Shown: piece by piece, positions 26,296 through 35,096 of the stretch
Numbering within the stretch: the stretch's first letter is position 1
How the letters are laid out: the number at the start of each line of letters is the position of its first letter
The notes under the pieces: model-generated
The model's input: only the letters and a program-made list of their open reading frames with translations
What the model was told of the DNA's origin: nothing
The model's database searches: none
Origin: SW132 sp038150125
GTDB taxonomy: Bacteria; Bacteroidota; Rhodothermia; Balneolales; Balneolaceae
DNA length: 64,000 nucleotides
Direction: 5' to 3'
NCBI RefSeq assembly: GCF_038150125.1
Contig: NZ_JBBVMF010000009.1
Coordinates: forward strand, 62,001 to 126,000
Position numbers and translations under genes: made by a program

Positions 26296-27264
26296 ATGGC
26301 AGAAAAGAGCGATTACTTAGATTATTCAGGGGCAGCAGACCAGTTTACCGGCGGCATCAATATGATACCGATCTCAACTCCAAAGGGAGAGTTTAAGGTG
26401 TATACAAAACGGGTTGGGAATAATCCCAGGATTCGGGTATTGCTTCTTCATGGCGGACCGGGCGCTACTCATGAACTCTATGAGTGTTTTGATGGATACC
26501 TGCCTTATGAAGGAATCGAATATATTTACTACGATCAGCTTGGATCTTATTACAGTGATCAGCCAAATGGAGAGGAATTATGGACGATCGACCGGTTTGT
26601 GGATGAAGTAGAGCAGGTGCGAAAAGCCCTGGAATTGACCAAAGACAATTTCTTTCTGCTGGGTCAGTCTTGGGGCGGAATGCTGGCGATGGAGTATGCA
26701 CTGGCGCATCAGGATCTTCTGAAGGGACTCATTATTTCGAATATGATGGCTGACGTTAAAGCCTATAACAAATATGCTAAAGAGGTGCTGGGTCCCCAGA
26801 TGCCGGATGAGGTTTATAAAGAAATTCTTGAGCTTGAAGAGAAGGAGGACTTTGAAAATCCGCGCTATGAAGAATTGCTGATGGAGCACCACTACACCGA
26901 CCATGTGCTGCGAATACCACTGGATAAGTGGCCCAACTCCATACAACGAACATTTTCACACCTCAATAAAGAGGTCTATATGTATATGCAGGGGCCAAGC
27001 GAATTTGGCATCACCGGTGGTGCCACACTGGAAAACTGGAATCGAACAAAGGATCTCCCCAAAATTGCTGTTCCAACGCTTACCATTGGCGGCACACACG
27101 ACACGATGGATCCAAAGCATATGGAGTGGATGGCGAGCGAAGTTCAGAACGGCCGCTACCTGCACTGCCCTGACGGAAGCCACCTGTCGCAGTATGACGA
27201 CCAGAAAACCTATATTAACGGTATTGTGACATTCCTGAAAGATGTGGATAGCGGAGAGTTTTAA
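26296..27264 (+). CDS. pip: proline iminopeptidase-type alpha/beta hydrolase
   Basis: A 322-residue serine peptidase releasing N-terminal proline or other residues from peptides. Motifs: the oxyanion loop HGGPGATHE, the nucleophile elbow GQSWGGM, the acid in GGTHDTMDP, and the terminal His in CPDGSHLSQYD; the catalytic set is complete. There is no export signal, so it acts in the cytosol on imported peptides, in line with the many exported peptidases in the window. ATG at 26296 follows a GGAG-like run (GCGGAGCAAATC). Confidence 0.85.
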   Translation: MAEKSDYLDYSGAADQFTGGINMIPISTPKGEFKVYTKRVGNNPRIRVLLLHGGPGATHELYECFDGYLPYEGIEYIYYDQLGSYYSDQPNGEELWTIDRFVDEVEQVRKALELTKDNFFLLGQSWGGMLAMEYALAHQDLLKGLIISNMMADVKAYNKYAKEVLGPQMPDEVYKEILELEEKEDFENPRYEELLMEHHYTDHVLRIPLDKWPNSIQRTFSHLNKEVYMYMQGPSEFGITGGATLENWNRTKDLPKIAVPTLTIGGTHDTMDPKHMEWMASEVQNGRYLHCPDGSHLSQYDDQKTYINGIVTFLKDVDSGEF

Positions 27265-27276
27265 ACTGCCCGCGTT

Positions 27277-28002
27277 TTAGTCACTTAACGCAGTAATGGG
27301 CGTTAGTTCAACTTTTCGAAACTCCACTTCGGCGCCTTCCGCCTGAAGTGCAATGTGTCCGCTTTCGGCGGTGGCATCATACCCGAAATTGACCATGTCA
27401 CCGTTGACCCAGACTTTAATTGAGTCGCCCAGCGTTTCGATCGTCATCCGGTTCCACTCTCCCAATGGATTTTCTGAATCTTCCGTTAAATTAAGAATAT
27501 GCCGGTTCTCTCCCTCGCGGATACCCCATTCCTCTTGCGGCCCTCGTCGGTCTACCATATCAGGTACGGTGATATCCTCTACAATCACCCAAAAATCCCC
27601 GGCATTTTCATGCATCATCTGTACCTCAATTGATTGAGGAAACATCCCATATAGCGCTCTCGGGGTGGATGCATGTACTAAAACTCCGCAGTTTCCCGGT
27701 TCGCCCGGAAACCGATACTCCACGTCCAGGCGATAATCGGAATACTCTTCATCTGTAATCAGGTGGCCTCGCGGGTCACCAAGACTGACCAGCATGCCGT
27801 CTCGCACAATAAAAGCCTCGGTAGTATCCGGGTTTTCATCCATTGCCGGAACATCTGCATGCCAGCCGGTAAGATCTTCGCCATTGAAAAGAGAAATAGT
27901 GTCTGTTCCGCTTTCAGATGTTTCAGGTTGAGACTGAGATTCTGATTGACAGGCAAGCATAGCGAAGAAAAGAACTGGAAGAAGATAAGCGGGTAGTTTC
28001 AT
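27277..28002 (-). CDS. DUF1080 (3-keto-disaccharide hydrolase-like) lipoprotein
   Basis: A 241-residue lipoprotein (lipobox AMLAC, residues 14-18). The mature part is a LamG-like concanavalin fold: ISLFNGEDLTGWHAD, then YSDYRLDVEYRFPGEPGNCGVLVHAS, EVQMMHENAGDFW, and EWNRMTIETLGDSIKVWVNG. DUF1080 members bind or cleave oxidised disaccharides, so the name is by family; the catalytic residues were not checked. The gene is convergent with the iminopeptidase gene and upstream in orientation is the esterase gene. Confidence 0.82.
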   Translation of the reverse strand: MKLPAYLLPVLFFAMLACQSESQSQPETSESGTDTISLFNGEDLTGWHADVPAMDENPDTTEAFIVRDGMLVSLGDPRGHLITDEEYSDYRLDVEYRFPGEPGNCGVLVHASTPRALYGMFPQSIEVQMMHENAGDFWVIVEDITVPDMVDRRGPQEEWGIREGENRHILNLTEDSENPLGEWNRMTIETLGDSIKVWVNGDMVNFGYDATAESGHIALQAEGAEVEFRKVELTPITALSD

Positions 28003-28111
28003 GGCCGGATATAGTATGTTCTATATGTAGTTATGGAAGTAAGATAGACTTTTTCTGCAGAAGAAATGATCAATGGAGATGCCTTTTTGACTAAAGCATT
28101 GCAACGTAGAT

Positions 28112-29086
28112 TTACCCTTCTGAACTGGCAGCCAGAAAATCATTTACTTCCAGCCAGTGAATGAATGCATCAAACCAACGATTGCTGGTGCGGTCCGGAT
28201 TCCCAAGGCCGAAGCCATGGCCGCCATTTTGATAAAGGTGAAACTCGACCGGTACCCCCGCATCATACCAGGACTTGATGACGCCGAACTGTCCTCGAAA
28301 AAGAAAATCGTCTGTGGCGATAACATTAAACATAGGCGGAGCGTCATTTGGTACTTCAACCGGGCCCATACCGCCGTAGACCGGGCCAATAAAGGCCAGT
28401 TTCATAGTCTGTGAATTGATTGTTGAATGCATTGTAAGACCGGCACCTGCCGAAAAGCCAATCATACCCAGCCGATCAGTATCGACGCCCCAATCCTCAG
28501 CCCGGTCAACGATCATGGCATAAGCGGCCTCGGCATCTTCAAGTTGGTCAGACAGGTCTCTTTGCGGCCGGCTTGGTGGTTCTTCATTTTGCGGTGTATC
28601 AGCTGAGTCAGCTGCTGCTGTGTCAAAGGTTCGATTCATCGAGTCTCTGAAGCCGTCGAGTGACTCAGGGGTAGGGTGGAGTCGATACTTAAGCACAAAG
28701 GCGGCTATCCCCTGTTCGGCAAGTGCCTCAGCAACTTCCCATCCTTCATTGCCCAGTGAAAGCCATCTGAAACCACCACCAGGTGCAACGATTACTGCAG
28801 CTCCATTCGCTTTGTCAGGTTCTGGCAAAAACGGAGTGAGAGTTGCAGTAGAGATATTCCTCGCCATCGGGTCACCCCATTGGCGAAACCAGGTTTCGGG
28901 CGCGGTTTGCCCTTCGACTTCACCTGTACCGAGCGGAATAGCATTTGGCTCATCAGGAGCATCAAGCGGGTATATCGTTCCATCTTGTGCCACAGCGGAT
29001 GTAGTGAAGAGAAGAATGGAAGCGGCAAATGCAAGAAATGTGGCGATTGAGGCAGTTAGCGTATGGTTCATAATTTTATCATTCAT
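28112..29086 (-). CDS. secreted alpha/beta hydrolase, carboxylesterase/xylan-esterase type
   Basis: An exported 324-residue protein (signal peptide to about residue 34, cleavage after VAQ). Key motifs: APGGGFRWLSLGNEG as oxyanion region, GFSAGAGLTM as nucleophile elbow, ATDDFLF with the acid, and NGGHGFGLG with the catalytic His. This is the arrangement of the dienelactone-hydrolase-like acetyl esterases (BD-FAE/AXE-like). Its natural ester substrate is not known. A Met-6 start is an alternative. Monocistronic, 109 bases upstream of the DUF1080 gene. Confidence 0.84.
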   Translation of the reverse strand: MNDKIMNHTLTASIATFLAFAASILLFTTSAVAQDGTIYPLDAPDEPNAIPLGTGEVEGQTAPETWFRQWGDPMARNISTATLTPFLPEPDKANGAAVIVAPGGGFRWLSLGNEGWEVAEALAEQGIAAFVLKYRLHPTPESLDGFRDSMNRTFDTAAADSADTPQNEEPPSRPQRDLSDQLEDAEAAYAMIVDRAEDWGVDTDRLGMIGFSAGAGLTMHSTINSQTMKLAFIGPVYGGMGPVEVPNDAPPMFNVIATDDFLFRGQFGVIKSWYDAGVPVEFHLYQNGGHGFGLGNPDRTSNRWFDAFIHWLEVNDFLAASSEG

Positions 29087-29536
29087 AGTTCGGTGATGGT
29101 TGATTTTAAATCAATCTTATGTAATTAGCATAACACCCTGTGCTCAAATGGGTTGGACCTTCTTTCAGCAATGTAACTAAAACAAGTTATTATTTATATA
29201 ATCAGTTTAAAAAGATAAACAACGGTAATGCCCGATATGGAATCCCGGGTACAGTTAACTGTAATGTTGCTGTATAAATGAGTGACTCTTTCACACCAAT
29301 AAAGACACGGAAAAGCTTGCTTATTTTGTGATCCCGTACTTCAGCGCCATTAATACGTGGCTGAATGTATCATTGTGAGTAAATTGTCAGTAAATAGTTA
29401 TCAGAGGGTTTTGTCCTATCGAATTGTCTTTTACTTAAAACCAGATCGTGTTAAGGTGAAATGCCGTAAGTGGAGAAGTGCACCCCGGGTATCCGACGGC
29501 AAAGCCATCTGTATCAATTTATATTTGCCTGAAATT
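29087..29536. other. intergenic region of 450 bases
   Basis: No supported gene; a 61-residue frame (29357-29542, plus) has no features of a protein. The DNA is AT-rich and shows no repeats by eye. Confidence 0.4.
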
Positions 29537-30334
29537 CTATAAATCAGACATAATGTCCAGAAGTCGTTCCCACGACTGATCTCGTGCCGACTTATTCGCC
29601 TCAGACCCATTCGGGTCATCCCCGCGGCGCATGTAAGCATGACCGGCTCCGTCATAAATCACGTAGTCGTATGTGTTACCATACTGTTCCATCAACTCTT
29701 CTGTCTCCGGAATTGTGGAGTTGATACGCTGATCGTCCTCGCCGTAAAAGCCATAAACCGGCACGGAAATATTGGCGTAAGCTTCTTCATCTGATGGCGG
29801 GCTTCCGTAAAAGACCATGGCTGCATCCAAGCCATCAGCATTGGTGGCATATCGGAATGTCTGTGAACCACCCCAGCAAAATCCACCCACGACGATTGTT
29901 CCGTTTGATGCATCAAGCCCTTCAGCGTATGACTGAACCACCATCAGGTCAGCCGTGATCTGGTCTGGGTTGAGCTGGTAAAGTGCATCGCGAGCGGCAT
30001 CAGATGAAGCATAATCGGGCGTGCGGCTATGGTCCTCATCAAAACCAGAGAGGAGATCCGGGGCGATAGCGATATACCCGGCCTCAGCCATTTGATCGGC
30101 GAAACTTCGAACCCAGTCGGTGAGGCCGCGGTTTTCGTGGATCACAATCATTACGGGCACGTCCTCAGACGTTTCCGGGTAAGCAACAAAATTATAGACT
30201 TCACGGCCCTCTTGCTCCACAGTCACCCATTCGTGATGACGGGGTGAGTTTTCGAGCTGTTCCAGCGCAAAATTTTGTGCTGCAGAAAGTGTGGTCAGAA
30301 AAAAGGATAAGATCAGAAGGTAAATTAGTTTCAT
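29537..30334 (-). CDS. secreted dienelactone hydrolase family protein
   Basis: A 265-residue protein with a signal peptide (MKLIYLLILSFFLTTLSAAQ). Nucleophile elbow GGFCWGGSQTF has Cys as in true dienelactone hydrolases; acid YGEDDQRI and His YDGAGHAYMRRG complete the triad. VMIVIHENRGLTDWVRSFADQ is the family oxyanion start. Dienelactone hydrolases open lactones in aromatic degradation, but exported versions in this phylum usually act on unknown esters. The second secreted hydrolase of this neighbourhood; not adjacent to any ring-cleavage genes. Confidence 0.86.
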   Translation of the reverse strand: MKLIYLLILSFFLTTLSAAQNFALEQLENSPRHHEWVTVEQEGREVYNFVAYPETSEDVPVMIVIHENRGLTDWVRSFADQMAEAGYIAIAPDLLSGFDEDHSRTPDYASSDAARDALYQLNPDQITADLMVVQSYAEGLDASNGTIVVGGFCWGGSQTFRYATNADGLDAAMVFYGSPPSDEEAYANISVPVYGFYGEDDQRINSTIPETEELMEQYGNTYDYVIYDGAGHAYMRRGDDPNGSEANKSARDQSWERLLDIMSDL

Positions 30335-30651
30335 GAGTGGTATCGGTTATATATAAAACACTGGCTATTGGTTAATCATTTATTAAAACATTTTGCTGAT
30401 GCCTAAATGAATTAGCCGCGTTTGGTCTCTAACATTGATTGCTTATCTCCCATTCGGTTGACATTAAAATATCATACTCTTCCACTTATCACTTTAATAA
30501 AGTTTTACTTACAAAACTTCAATTTTACCATAGATTTCTAACATAAATTGATCACTTCTCGGAGTACAGATATAAGCCGGACGCCGTTAGAACTTAATAA
30601 CCAGATAACTACGGGTTAATTTAATTAGTTCTTGCTGGAAATTTTAAATGA
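30335..30651. other. intergenic region between divergent genes
   Basis: About 320 AT-rich bases; should hold both promoters, but no motif good enough to call. Confidence 0.4.
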
Positions 30652-33192
30652 ATGAAAAATAATAACTTGAGTATACAAATGAGATTTAAGCCATTTTCCT
30701 TGTTTCTGACAGGATTGCTTCTCTTTCCCATACTGAGCACAGCGCAAAACTTACGAACATTAAATGCTTATGAAATAGAATCTTCCATCCAAATTGATGG
30801 CCGGCTGGATGAAGAAGCATGGCAACACGCGGATACGGCAATAGATTTTCAACAGTTTACTCCCGATGAAGGTGCGCCAGCCACGCAACAATCGGAAGTC
30901 AAAATTTTGTATGGTGAGGGCAGCGTATATATAGGAGCTGTACTTTATGATGAAAATCCGGAAGATATTGAACGCGCTTTGGCAAGAAGAGACGACTATA
31001 ACCGCGCGGACTGGTTTCGGGTATCTATAGATTCATATTTTGATCGTCAAAATGCATATGCATTTGGTGTAAGTGCTGCGGGCACACAGTATGACGCAAT
31101 CCAAACAGGCGGGGGGGTTCGCGGTATGGATACGTCATGGGATGCAATTTGGTACTCAGAGGTCAGTATTACAAGTGAGGGTTGGATAGTGGAAATGGAA
31201 ATACCATACAGCATGCTGCGATTTTCAAACGCTGCAAATCTGACTTGGGGTATCCATTTTACAAGAAGAATACCAAGACTGGGGGAGGTATCTGAATGGC
31301 CGATGGTACCAAGGGTGGAGCGCGACAACCTGATAGCCAGCTTTGGCGAATTAAGAGAGATAAGAAACATAGAGCCAAGACCGAATATTCAGTTTCGCCC
31401 TTACACTGTCAGCAGGCTTAATAGGCAGGAAAATTTAAATACACCGGGGTCGGTACTTTCAAGTACGAGTTTCGATGCAGGTGGCGATCTCAAAATCGGA
31501 TTAAGCCCCAATGTAACACTTGATGCCACCATAAATCCCGATTTTGGCCAGGTTGAAGCAGATCCTGCTGAATTAAATCTGTCGGCTTTTGAAACGTTTT
31601 TTGACGAACAACGCCCGTTTTTTGTCGAAGGGTTCAATATATATGAGTTTTCAGTCGGGCGAGGCGAACTTTTATATACCCGAAGAATAGGTGCTCAAAA
31701 TCCAATTATTGGTGCTACAAAATTGTCGGGCCGCACAGATAAAGGAACTTCATTCGGATTTCTTGGTGCTGTTACCGGGGATGATTTTAACCCTTCAAAC
31801 AATTATGGGGTAGGCCGTGTCAGTCAACAAATTGGCGATTATTCTTCTATTGGCTCTATACTAACTTTTTTTGATAGTCCTTACTCAAGAGGGGATGGCC
31901 GGCGTCGTAGTTATTCAGGAGGCTCAGACTGGGATTTTCGTTTTTTAGATAACAATTACGGCATTGAAGGATTTGCTTCTTTCACACATAGAACATTAAC
32001 TGCAAAGGAGAATTCAGAAACAGGTTTTGCAGGCAGGTTGTGGTCTGTAAAGCGCCAGGGACAGTTGACAGGATTTACCGGGGTTGACGTCTTCAGTGAT
32101 ACATTTAATCCCAATGATATCGGACAGCTCCGTGCAAACAACTACATTGTAGGGTTGTCAAGAGTTGAGTACCAAATTAACAGAGGCCAGCCTTTTGGGC
32201 TATTTCAGCAGGCTAAGGCTGACTTTTTTGGCCGGCAAGGCATTTCATATGATAAGGGGCTGGATCTTGGAATGAGCCTGAATTTTGGATCTGAATGGAC
32301 TTTAAAAACATTTCAGTCTTTTGAGATTGGTTTTTCATTCGATAATATTTTTGGCGGTTATGACCTTTTTGAGACAAGGGGATTAGGCCCGTGGGCGGAA
32401 CCTTTAAGTTTTGGAATTGAACTGGAATATGAAACAGATGAGAGAAGATCATGGCAGTTATCTCCGGAGATAGCAGGGTCTTTTTTTGATAACGGTGGAA
32501 GGCAATACAGCACGGGAATGAGGGGAAACGTCAATGTTGGATCACGTCTATCTTTTATGGGAAATGTAGAGATAGAATGGGAAAGGGGTGTAGTTGCATG
32601 GGCAGCAAACGAATCATTCAGACGAAGAGGTTCCGACTGGTTGATTGGTAAAGAATCTGCGCCGCCGACGCGGCTCAGCCCGGAGGATTATGTATTATTC
32701 GATGATAAAGGATTGCTGGATTCCATATTTGAACAATCCCGCCGGGTGAATGACAATACATACTATGCCCCGGTATTTGGTGCTCGTGATACCCGGTCTA
32801 TCGATTTTACTGTCAGAAGCACCATCACTTTTATACAAAATCTTTCCTTACAGTTCTATGGTCAGTATTTTATGGCGCGGGGTAAATATGATAATTTCCA
32901 AATTCTTGATAATCGTGATAATCTTTCTCAGTTTGACCCTTATCCAAAGAGAGATGAATTCTCTCTGAACAGTTTCCAGTCAAATACGGTTTTGAGGTGG
33001 GAATACCGGCCCGGCGCCACATTTTTTCTTGTATGGTCTCACGGACGATTTATTGAAGAAAGAATCAATCCATTAGCTCCTTTTGCTGACTCTCCCTATG
33101 AGAAACAGTTTGGTGATCAAATCAGAGATGTATTTGATATAATTCCCAATAATACTTTTATGATCAAACTGGACTATACATTTCTTTACTAA
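30652..33192 (+). CDS. DUF5916 outer-membrane protein with CBM9-like N-terminus
   Basis: A large exported 846-residue protein. A signal segment (PFSLFLTGLLLFPILSTAQ, residues 14-32) is followed by a carbohydrate-binding-family-9-like beta sandwich (IQIDGRLDEEAWQHAD ... VEMEIPYSMLRF, about 48-195). The rest is a DUF5916 region of alternating polar/aromatic strands, with hallmark DATINPDFGQVEADPAELNLSAFETFF and RPFFVEG. The C-terminus ends in an aromatic residue (DYTFLY), typical of outer-membrane barrels. Its ligand is unknown; it is not part of a SusCD pair. ATG at 30652. Confidence 0.87.
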   Translation: MKNNNLSIQMRFKPFSLFLTGLLLFPILSTAQNLRTLNAYEIESSIQIDGRLDEEAWQHADTAIDFQQFTPDEGAPATQQSEVKILYGEGSVYIGAVLYDENPEDIERALARRDDYNRADWFRVSIDSYFDRQNAYAFGVSAAGTQYDAIQTGGGVRGMDTSWDAIWYSEVSITSEGWIVEMEIPYSMLRFSNAANLTWGIHFTRRIPRLGEVSEWPMVPRVERDNLIASFGELREIRNIEPRPNIQFRPYTVSRLNRQENLNTPGSVLSSTSFDAGGDLKIGLSPNVTLDATINPDFGQVEADPAELNLSAFETFFDEQRPFFVEGFNIYEFSVGRGELLYTRRIGAQNPIIGATKLSGRTDKGTSFGFLGAVTGDDFNPSNNYGVGRVSQQIGDYSSIGSILTFFDSPYSRGDGRRRSYSGGSDWDFRFLDNNYGIEGFASFTHRTLTAKENSETGFAGRLWSVKRQGQLTGFTGVDVFSDTFNPNDIGQLRANNYIVGLSRVEYQINRGQPFGLFQQAKADFFGRQGISYDKGLDLGMSLNFGSEWTLKTFQSFEIGFSFDNIFGGYDLFETRGLGPWAEPLSFGIELEYETDERRSWQLSPEIAGSFFDNGGRQYSTGMRGNVNVGSRLSFMGNVEIEWERGVVAWAANESFRRRGSDWLIGKESAPPTRLSPEDYVLFDDKGLLDSIFEQSRRVNDNTYYAPVFGARDTRSIDFTVRSTITFIQNLSLQFYGQYFMARGKYDNFQILDNRDNLSQFDPYPKRDEFSLNSFQSNTVLRWEYRPGATFFLVWSHGRFIEERINPLAPFADSPYEKQFGDQIRDVFDIIPNNTFMIKLDYTFLY

Positions 33193-33464
33193 CTGCAGTT
33201 ATGAGACTTTCCGGAAAGGTAGGAGGCATTGGGGGTGTTCATACTGCCCTCCCTGATTTGCCTATCTTTCCCTGTTAGACGAACCTCTGCCCATATCAGC
33301 GGTTTAATTTTTCTGTATCATCAATGATGAAAGCTCGAGAGAGGTGCACGAGACTGCTTTCTTAGACAGTCTCACCCGCCTCAACAACAGTAAGCGAAAC
33401 CTGATGGTCTTAAGCATCGAATAAAAGTGATAACCAATCAACAAATAACCAATTCCCCAATCTA

Positions 33465-34862
33465 CTACTCCCCAAAAGACCCCGCAGGCCCAGGAAATAC
33501 AACCGGACTTTCGTACCCGTCTTCCGACACGCTGGCCACGCCGAAGTAGTAATTGTCGATCACGATATTTTCGAGCGTGTATTCGGTGACGTTACCGGTG
33601 GGGCGCGCATTTGTCCAGACCGGAGAGGTGGTCAGGCGCCAGTAGACCTTGTAGCCTTCGAGCTGTGGGTTTTGCTCAGGATTGAGGGCATCCCAGCTGA
33701 GGGTGGTGCTAGGCTGAACGGCTCCATCGATGCCAACGCCCACGGGCGGAGCCGGCGCCATTGCCATGCTTCCCATCGTCACCACATTCAGCGCGGTGAG
33801 TTTGGCGGCATAGTCAAAATTGACGCCTTCAATCACATCGCCATATTCAATTCCGTCTTCAACACGAATATCCTGGTGCTGGCGAACATAGTTTTCATTC
33901 GTTTCCATGATACGGACCGCCGGAAATCCAGCCTCGTTAAATGGGCGATGGTGGCCGCCGCGGCCGAAGCGATCAAGCCGGTAGATCATCATCACATCCA
34001 GGTTGTCAATATACTGATGACCCATCGTGTGGATGTATCGAGCCAGGTTTCGTGATGGAGAATCGACCTCGCCACCCGTGAACCGCCGAATGCGTGCTTC
34101 CCGTTCGGTTTCATTTGCACGGGTTCCTTCAGAAAAGACGCGCGCGGTCGTATTGTTGATGACGCCATTAACACCTTCAATATTACCGATCATATCGTTG
34201 TTAAGCACCCCTTTAATCCGCCAGCCATTTTCGATGGCGTAATCGGCCAATATTTCTCCGCCAAATAAACCCTGCTCTTCACCGGAGAGTCCTGCATACA
34301 CAATTGTGCCGGGAAATTCATGCTGACTCAATACCCTCGCAGCTTCAATCACTCCCGCCATCCCGGATGCATTGTCATTTGCGCCTGGAGAATCGATTTC
34401 GGCATCCATTACGTCAGATGCCCGCGAATCGATATCACCCGTCATCATAATCACGCGGCTGGGATCTGCTGTTCCGCGCTGGACGGCTACTACGTTCACG
34501 ATATTTACAGGGTCAGGAATCCTGTTTGTGCCTCCAACTTCTCCACTCACATAAAAGACTTCAAGACAGCCACCGCATGCTTCAGAAATAGCTTCGAACT
34601 CTTTTTTAATCCAGCGACGGGCTGCTCCGATACCGTAAGTATCGGAGGTGGTGTCGGACAATGTATGGCGGTTGCGGAATCCGGCCAGGGTTCGGATGTC
34701 TTCTTCAAGCCGGTCGGCAGATACGTCATCGGCTACTTCTTTCAAAAAAGGTTGATATACCGGCCCAGATGAAATACCGCTGTTGGCGTTGGTTTGGGCG
34801 AAAGTGCTGGTTGCTGTTGCTAGCAGAATCAGGGTGAATAAAAGAGTGGTGATGGATTTCAT
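33465..34862 (-). CDS. secreted M28-family metallopeptidase with FnIII-like tail
   Basis: A 465-residue exported aminopeptidase-like protein. ATG 34862 gives a signal peptide (MKSITTLLFTLILLATATSTFAQ); the frame opens at 34913 but that start is not needed. Peptidase domain: MMTGDIDSR where the usual HxD is D-I-D, SPGANDNASGMAGVIEAAR with the bridging Asp, GLSGEEQGLFGG with the Glu pair. The first zinc His is therefore replaced, which I recall as common in a Bacteroidota subfamily. A fibronectin-III-like module (about residues 385-460) ends the protein. Protein degradation outside the cell is likely. Confidence 0.87.
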   Translation of the reverse strand: MKSITTLLFTLILLATATSTFAQTNANSGISSGPVYQPFLKEVADDVSADRLEEDIRTLAGFRNRHTLSDTTSDTYGIGAARRWIKKEFEAISEACGGCLEVFYVSGEVGGTNRIPDPVNIVNVVAVQRGTADPSRVIMMTGDIDSRASDVMDAEIDSPGANDNASGMAGVIEAARVLSQHEFPGTIVYAGLSGEEQGLFGGEILADYAIENGWRIKGVLNNDMIGNIEGVNGVINNTTARVFSEGTRANETEREARIRRFTGGEVDSPSRNLARYIHTMGHQYIDNLDVMMIYRLDRFGRGGHHRPFNEAGFPAVRIMETNENYVRQHQDIRVEDGIEYGDVIEGVNFDYAAKLTALNVVTMGSMAMAPAPPVGVGIDGAVQPSTTLSWDALNPEQNPQLEGYKVYWRLTTSPVWTNARPTGNVTEYTLENIVIDNYYFGVASVSEDGYESPVVFPGPAGSFGE

Positions 34863-34918
34863 TGAGTTTTGTTTGGGGTGATTGGTGACAGCTTTTAAAT
34901 GGCTTGCGTGCAATAAAT

Positions 34919-35041
34919 CCCCTCCTTTTTAAGGAGGGGACGCAGGGGTGGTTCAAAAATCCTGTGAACTAAATTTAAATTTTTGGATAAGAAAAAGATC
35001 GGTGATCCAACCACCCCTAACCCCTCCTTTTTAAGGAGGGG
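34919..35041. repeat. pair of inverted hairpins between two peptidase genes
   Basis: CCCCTCCTTTTTAAGGAGGG hairpins occur at 34919-34939 and 35021-35041. AGGGGTGGTT (34944-34953) and AACCACCCCT (35009-35018) are complementary and flank about 55 bases. The whole unit is a near-perfect palindrome with arms of about 35 bases. Similar C-rich/G-rich hairpins are at 6925, 56314 and 59335. It is a dispersed intergenic repeat that may also act as a terminator. Confidence 0.82.
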
Positions 35042-35096
35042 AATATGAGTCCATTCTCAAAAGCTTTTAAAAGTATAGTTTTGGATTTTATAGCAG

